A stretch of DNA of 14,562 nt. Source: Rhodobacteraceae bacterium UBA1957. Lineage in GTDB: Bacteria > Pseudomonadota > Alphaproteobacteria > Rhodobacterales > Rhodobacteraceae. Positions 13,858 through 14,562 of the stretch are shown here, piece after piece. Location of the stretch: assembly GCA_002336405.1 (NCBI GenBank), contig DDEJ01000126.1, forward strand, positions 1-14,562, given 5' to 3'. The notes under the pieces were generated by a model, which worked only from the letters and a program-made list of their open reading frames with translations, made no database searches and was not told the DNA's origin. Both the position numbers and the translations under genes were made by a program. How positions within the stretch are numbered: the stretch's first letter is position 1; the number at the start of each line of letters is the position of its first letter.

Positions 13858-13889
13858 ACTGGTGAGGCAACGATCAAGAGGAATAAGCT

Positions 13890-14186
13890 ATGCCAGATGT
13901 AACCATCGTCTATTGGCGCGACATCCCTGCACAAGTAATTGTTGGCAAGGGACGGCGCGGTGCAAAAATACAATTGAACGAACGGTTCGAGCAAGCCATC
14001 GACAGGGTCGCGATGAAAATTGGCGCGGCCGAAACGGATGCCTATCTAGCCGAGTGGCGCAAAGCTGCGCCCTATCAAATTGATGGCGAACAAGACGACA
14101 TCGTAAAATCAGAGGCCGCGCGGCTTGAAACCGAATATGACCGTGACCGCATTAAATTATTAATTAGCAACGACGGATGGGCGTGA
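13890..14186 (+). CDS. Small 'virulence factor'-domain protein linked to one-carbon metabolism genes
   Basis: This is a 98-aa cytoplasmic protein resembling the family named 'virulence factor' (Pfam Virulence_fact), a historical label with no proven virulence role here. It begins MPDVTIVYWRDIPAQVIVGK and has conserved-looking blocks KGRRGAKIQL (20-29) and RFEQAIDRVAMKIG (32-45), then a charged helical tail; no catalytic motif is evident. In alphaproteobacteria such genes typically stand beside a methylenetetrahydrofolate reductase-like gene and corrinoid/folate methyltransferase genes, and the next gene here fits that. The ATG has AGAGGA seven bases upstream. Its function is unknown; a link to methyl transfer to tetrahydrofolate is inferred from context. 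Overlapping frames at 13717-13902 and 13739-14083 are not supported. Confidence 0.8.
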   Translation: MPDVTIVYWRDIPAQVIVGKGRRGAKIQLNERFEQAIDRVAMKIGAAETDAYLAEWRKAAPYQIDGEQDDIVKSEAARLETEYDRDRIKLLISNDGWA

Positions 14187-14212
14187 CCCCCACCCCATGG
14201 AAGGAGACCCTT

Positions 14213-14562
14213 ATGGCTTTGCTAAACTTTAAAAAATCCGTCGCAGCCGAAGCGATTGTATCGCCAGAGGTGGAAGGCTTTCTGAACGGCTATTCGATCG
14301 AAGTTATGCCCCGAACTGCCGAGAAAATCCCCAGCTTTCGTGATCTGTTACCGATCGGTACACGGGTGTATATCGCCCATATCGAGGGCACACCCATTGA
14401 GGATATGGTGGCGACGGCAAAGCGCATCTCATCCGAAGGTTACGCCGTGATGCCACATTTTCCCGCCCGTATCATCAAAGACAAAGACACGCTTGGCGAC
14501 TGGATTGCCCGCTATCAAGGCGAGGCTGACGTAACGCAGGCGCTTATCTTGGCGGGTGGCGT
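14213..14562 (+). CDS. Methylenetetrahydrofolate reductase-like protein (5' part, cut by window edge)
   Basis: The first 116 codons are present and the frame is open to the edge. The start is secure: ATG with AAGGAG six bases upstream, 26 bp after the preceding stop. The segment GYSIEVMPRTAEKI (26-39) corresponds to the opening beta strand of the MTHFR barrel, where E. coli MetF has SFEFFPPRT with its catalytic Glu. The later segments TRVYIAHIEGT, EGYAVMPHFPARII and ALILAGGV fit the following strands of this barrel. The family catalyses the NAD(P)H- or flavin-linked interconversion of methylene- and methyl-tetrahydrofolate. This divergent subgroup often accompanies corrinoid-dependent demethylation genes and may run oxidatively, feeding methyl groups into the folate pool. 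That role is inferred; the remainder of the protein lies outside the window. Confidence 0.8.
   Translation, partial: MALLNFKKSVAAEAIVSPEVEGFLNGYSIEVMPRTAEKIPSFRDLLPIGTRVYIAHIEGTPIEDMVATAKRISSEGYAVMPHFPARIIKDKDTLGDWIARYQGEADVTQALILAGG

Noticed and set aside
13599..13889. Cobalamin riboswitch upstream of the one-carbon genes
   Set aside because: AGCCAGACAACG only loosely resembles the B12 box and the long conserved upstream core is absent; kept as a structured-leader question only.
13739..14083. 114-codon plus-strand frame overlapping the virulence-factor-like gene
   Set aside because: It overlaps in another phase the 98-aa gene, which has a good ribosome site and family resemblance; the product is Arg/Cys-rich and unrecognisable.
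1..14562. CRISPR arrays, insertion sequences, tRNA or attachment sites
   Set aside because: No regularly spaced repeats, transposase or integrase frames, or tRNA-like cloverleaf sequences were seen on either strand.

Overview
The window looks like chromosomal DNA of an alphaproteobacterium, most likely a marine Rhodobacteraceae/Roseobacter-type organism. The basis is the gene repertoire and order: ppx next to rlmE, a small 'virulence factor' protein next to a methylenetetrahydrofolate reductase-like gene, a fused carnitine dehydrogenase/thioesterase, and an acetyl-type MetA. No mobile elements, tRNA, rRNA or CRISPR arrays are visible. The species assignment is inference; no database was searched.

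Layout. (1) Positions 137-1964, minus strand: an uncharacterised P-loop ATPase followed by metA, probably co-transcribed. (2) Positions 2079-10224, minus strand: a tightly packed seven-gene operon. In transcription order it encodes a beta-keto acid cleavage enzyme (BKACE/DUF849), an SDR dehydrogenase, a carnitine dehydrogenase fused to a hotdog thioesterase, an acyl-CoA dehydrogenase, an NDP-forming acyl-CoA synthetase, a CaiD-like hydratase and a DMT-family permease. (3) Positions 10277-11293, plus strand: a divergent GlxA/AraC-type regulator (CdhR-like), about 50 bp from the operon start. (4) Positions 11294-11758: a possible small basic protein gene ending in a bidirectional terminator. (5) Positions 11733-13598, minus strand: ppx then rlmE. 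(6) Positions 13890 to the right edge, plus strand: the small virulence-factor-like protein and a truncated MTHFR-like gene.

How the genes fit together. The central operon can be read as an aerobic route from gamma-butyrobetaine and carnitine to glycine betaine. The synthetase would load gamma-butyrobetaine on CoA, the acyl-CoA dehydrogenase would oxidise it to crotonobetainyl-CoA, and CaiD would hydrate that to carnitinyl-CoA. After release of carnitine, the dehydrogenase makes 3-dehydrocarnitine. BKACE then cleaves this with acetyl-CoA to acetoacetate and betainyl-CoA, and the fused thioesterase frees glycine betaine. The carnitine dehydrogenase, BKACE and regulator identities rest on strong family resemblance. 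The upstream CoA branch is an inference from gene content and CaiD similarity.

The most distinctive points are: an ADP/NDP-forming synthetase where AMP-forming CaiC or CoA-transferase CaiB would be expected; an Asp in the acyl-CoA dehydrogenase at the position of the usual catalytic Glu; and a folate one-carbon gene pair starting 3.7 kb away that could take up methyl groups from glycine betaine.
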